In this document: positions 63,162 to 64,000 of the stretch, piece after piece
Layout: each line of letters begins with the position of its first letter
How positions within the stretch are numbered: position 1 is the stretch's first letter
Source of the DNA: Pseudomonas coleopterorum
Lineage (GTDB): Bacteria; Pseudomonadota; Gammaproteobacteria; Pseudomonadales; Pseudomonadaceae
NCBI RefSeq assembly: GCF_900105555.1
Contig: NZ_FNTZ01000001.1
Span: 1,798,001 to 1,862,000, forward strand
Direction: 5' to 3'
Length of the DNA stretch: 64,000 bases
Position numbers and translations under genes: made by a program
The notes under the pieces: generated by a model
The model's database searches: none
What the model was told of the DNA's origin: nothing
Seen by the model: the letters and a program-made list of their open reading frames with translations, nothing else

Positions 63162-64000
63162 ATGAGCCAGATTGCCGTAAGAAACAGCCAGGGCATGGCC
63201 CCATGGCAGGCCTCGCCCGCGCCGGAAGATCGCGACGCACTGGACTCGCGTAAACTGTGGCGCACGCTGTGGCGTCGCCGCGGCATGATCCTCGGCGTCT
63301 TCGCCGTGGGCACTGCTGCCGCCGTGATCTACGCGCTGAACATGACGCCGACCTACCGCTCCGTTGCCACTTTGGTGATCGAGCCCAGTGGCAACCAGGT
63401 CATCACGTTCCAGCAGACGCCGGACCGTCCCGATCCCAACAGCGACTACCTGCAGACCCAGATGGGCCTGATCCAGAGCCGCGAAGTGGCCGAGCGCGCC
63501 GTGCGTGAGCTGGACCTGTCGCACCATGAAGAACTGGACCCACGGCAGAAGGCTTCGCGTCTGTCCAAGATCAAGGCGCAACTGTCCAACTGGCATGCCG
63601 ACTGGTTCCCGCAGAGCTGGCACCAGGAGCTGAACTACACCGACGAGCAGGCCTTCAACAGCGCGGTGATGGAATTGCGTCAGCGCACCAGCGTGACGGT
63701 CGTGGGCAAGAGCCATCTGGTCAGCATCGGCGTGACCATGGCCGACGCCGAAACCGGCGCGGCTACCGCCAACGCCCTGGCTCAGGGCTACCTCGCCAGC
63801 CGCCAGTCTTCGCAGCAGCAGGAGTCGCTGAACGCCAGCCGCTGGATGAACACCCGCATGGTGGAGCTGCGTACCCAACTGCAGCAGGCTGAAAGCAAGC
63901 TGCAGGCCTACCGCGATGGCCAGGGCCTGGTCGACGTCGGCGGCGTTGCCACCATCACCGCCAACGAGCTGGCTCGTACCAGCGATCGTCTGGTCGATGC
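63162..64000 (+). CDS. Wzz/Wzc-type polysaccharide co-polymerase, 5' part (cut by window end)
   Basis: At least 279 residues, starting 1 nt after the previous stop. The N-terminal cytoplasmic part is followed by a membrane span (MILGVFAVGTAAAVIYAL) and the Wzz domain (YRSVATLVIEPSGNQVITF, YLQTQMGLIQSREVAERAV), then a coiled periplasmic region. The C-terminal part, which would show whether a tyrosine-kinase domain is fused, lies beyond the window. It controls polymer length and secretion with the export protein. Confidence 0.85.
   Translation, partial: MSQIAVRNSQGMAPWQASPAPEDRDALDSRKLWRTLWRRRGMILGVFAVGTAAAVIYALNMTPTYRSVATLVIEPSGNQVITFQQTPDRPDPNSDYLQTQMGLIQSREVAERAVRELDLSHHEELDPRQKASRLSKIKAQLSNWHADWFPQSWHQELNYTDEQAFNSAVMELRQRTSVTVVGKSHLVSIGVTMADAETGAATANALAQGYLASRQSSQQQESLNASRWMNTRMVELRTQLQQAESKLQAYRDGQGLVDVGGVATITANELARTSDRLVD

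Overview
The window is a GC-rich bacterial chromosome segment. Its gene content (DctA, FecI/FecR with a TonB siderophore receptor, CynR/CynS, HBM-size and 4HB-size chemoreceptors, a SmvA-like pump, FtrA, and REP-like hairpins beginning TGTGGGAGC or ending GCTGCTACAGG) points to a Pseudomonas of the putida/fluorescens type. This is inferred from gene families and repeats, not from a ribosomal marker. No rRNA, tRNA, CRISPR array, prophage or intact insertion sequence was seen. The right edge cuts an exopolysaccharide operon.

Region 1 (1-12.2 kb) is catabolic and rich in local regulators. A LysR-controlled set pairs a divergent shikimate-dehydrogenase-like protein and a UxaA-type dehydratase with a divergent AraD1-like FAH-fold enzyme. 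An IclR regulator then leads an operon of a 2-keto-4-pentenoate-hydratase-like enzyme, a second FAH-fold enzyme and an unrecognised 231-residue protein. A GntR regulator diverges from a fumarase/aspartase-family lyase followed by DctA.

Region 2 (12.2-18.3 kb) holds a flavin-dependent luciferase-like oxidoreductase and a complete-looking deoxyribose utilisation locus: deoC, a DeoR-type regulator, deoX-like, a FucP-type permease (deoP-like) and a deoxyribokinase/ribokinase. The two outward promoters share a GTTA-N6-TAAC operator.

Region 3 (18.5-32.4 kb) mixes two chemoreceptors, an azoreductase, DUF2252 and DUF393 proteins and a hexapeptide transferase. It also has a lipid A/envelope group (PAP2 phosphatase, EptA, response regulator), two decayed genes (an internally deleted dapA-like gene and a 3' scrap of a LysE transporter), a GAF histidine kinase and TspO.

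Region 4 (32.5-50.8 kb) carries cyanate detoxification (cynR/cynS), an iron-uptake unit (PepSY membrane protein, TonB receptor, FecI-type sigma, FecR), a lysine-rich basic protein, an MFS exporter and a 49-residue membrane protein missed by length cut-offs. It also has a tetR-MFP-RND-fabF operon and several small proteins.

Region 5 (50.8-59.6 kb) contains a CGNR regulator divergent from an alpha/beta hydrolase, and a CusR/HprR-type two-component system divergent from a DUF5666 protein, a cytochrome b and a Tat-exported molybdopterin oxidoreductase. Two ATGACA-N4-TGTCAT-type boxes lie in that divergent promoter, which suggests an MsrPQ-like envelope repair module. A 39-bp-arm REP hairpin, 15-bp tandem repeats and 24 copies of a 17-18-bp repeat separate the DUF5666 gene from the cytochrome gene. 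FtrA/rhodanese and a SmvA-like exporter follow.

Region 6 (59.6-64 kb) is the start of an exopolysaccharide operon: a long AT-rich leader with an 18-bp palindrome, gmd, an outer-membrane barrel protein, a Wza/EpsA-type export protein and a truncated Wzz/Wzc-type protein.
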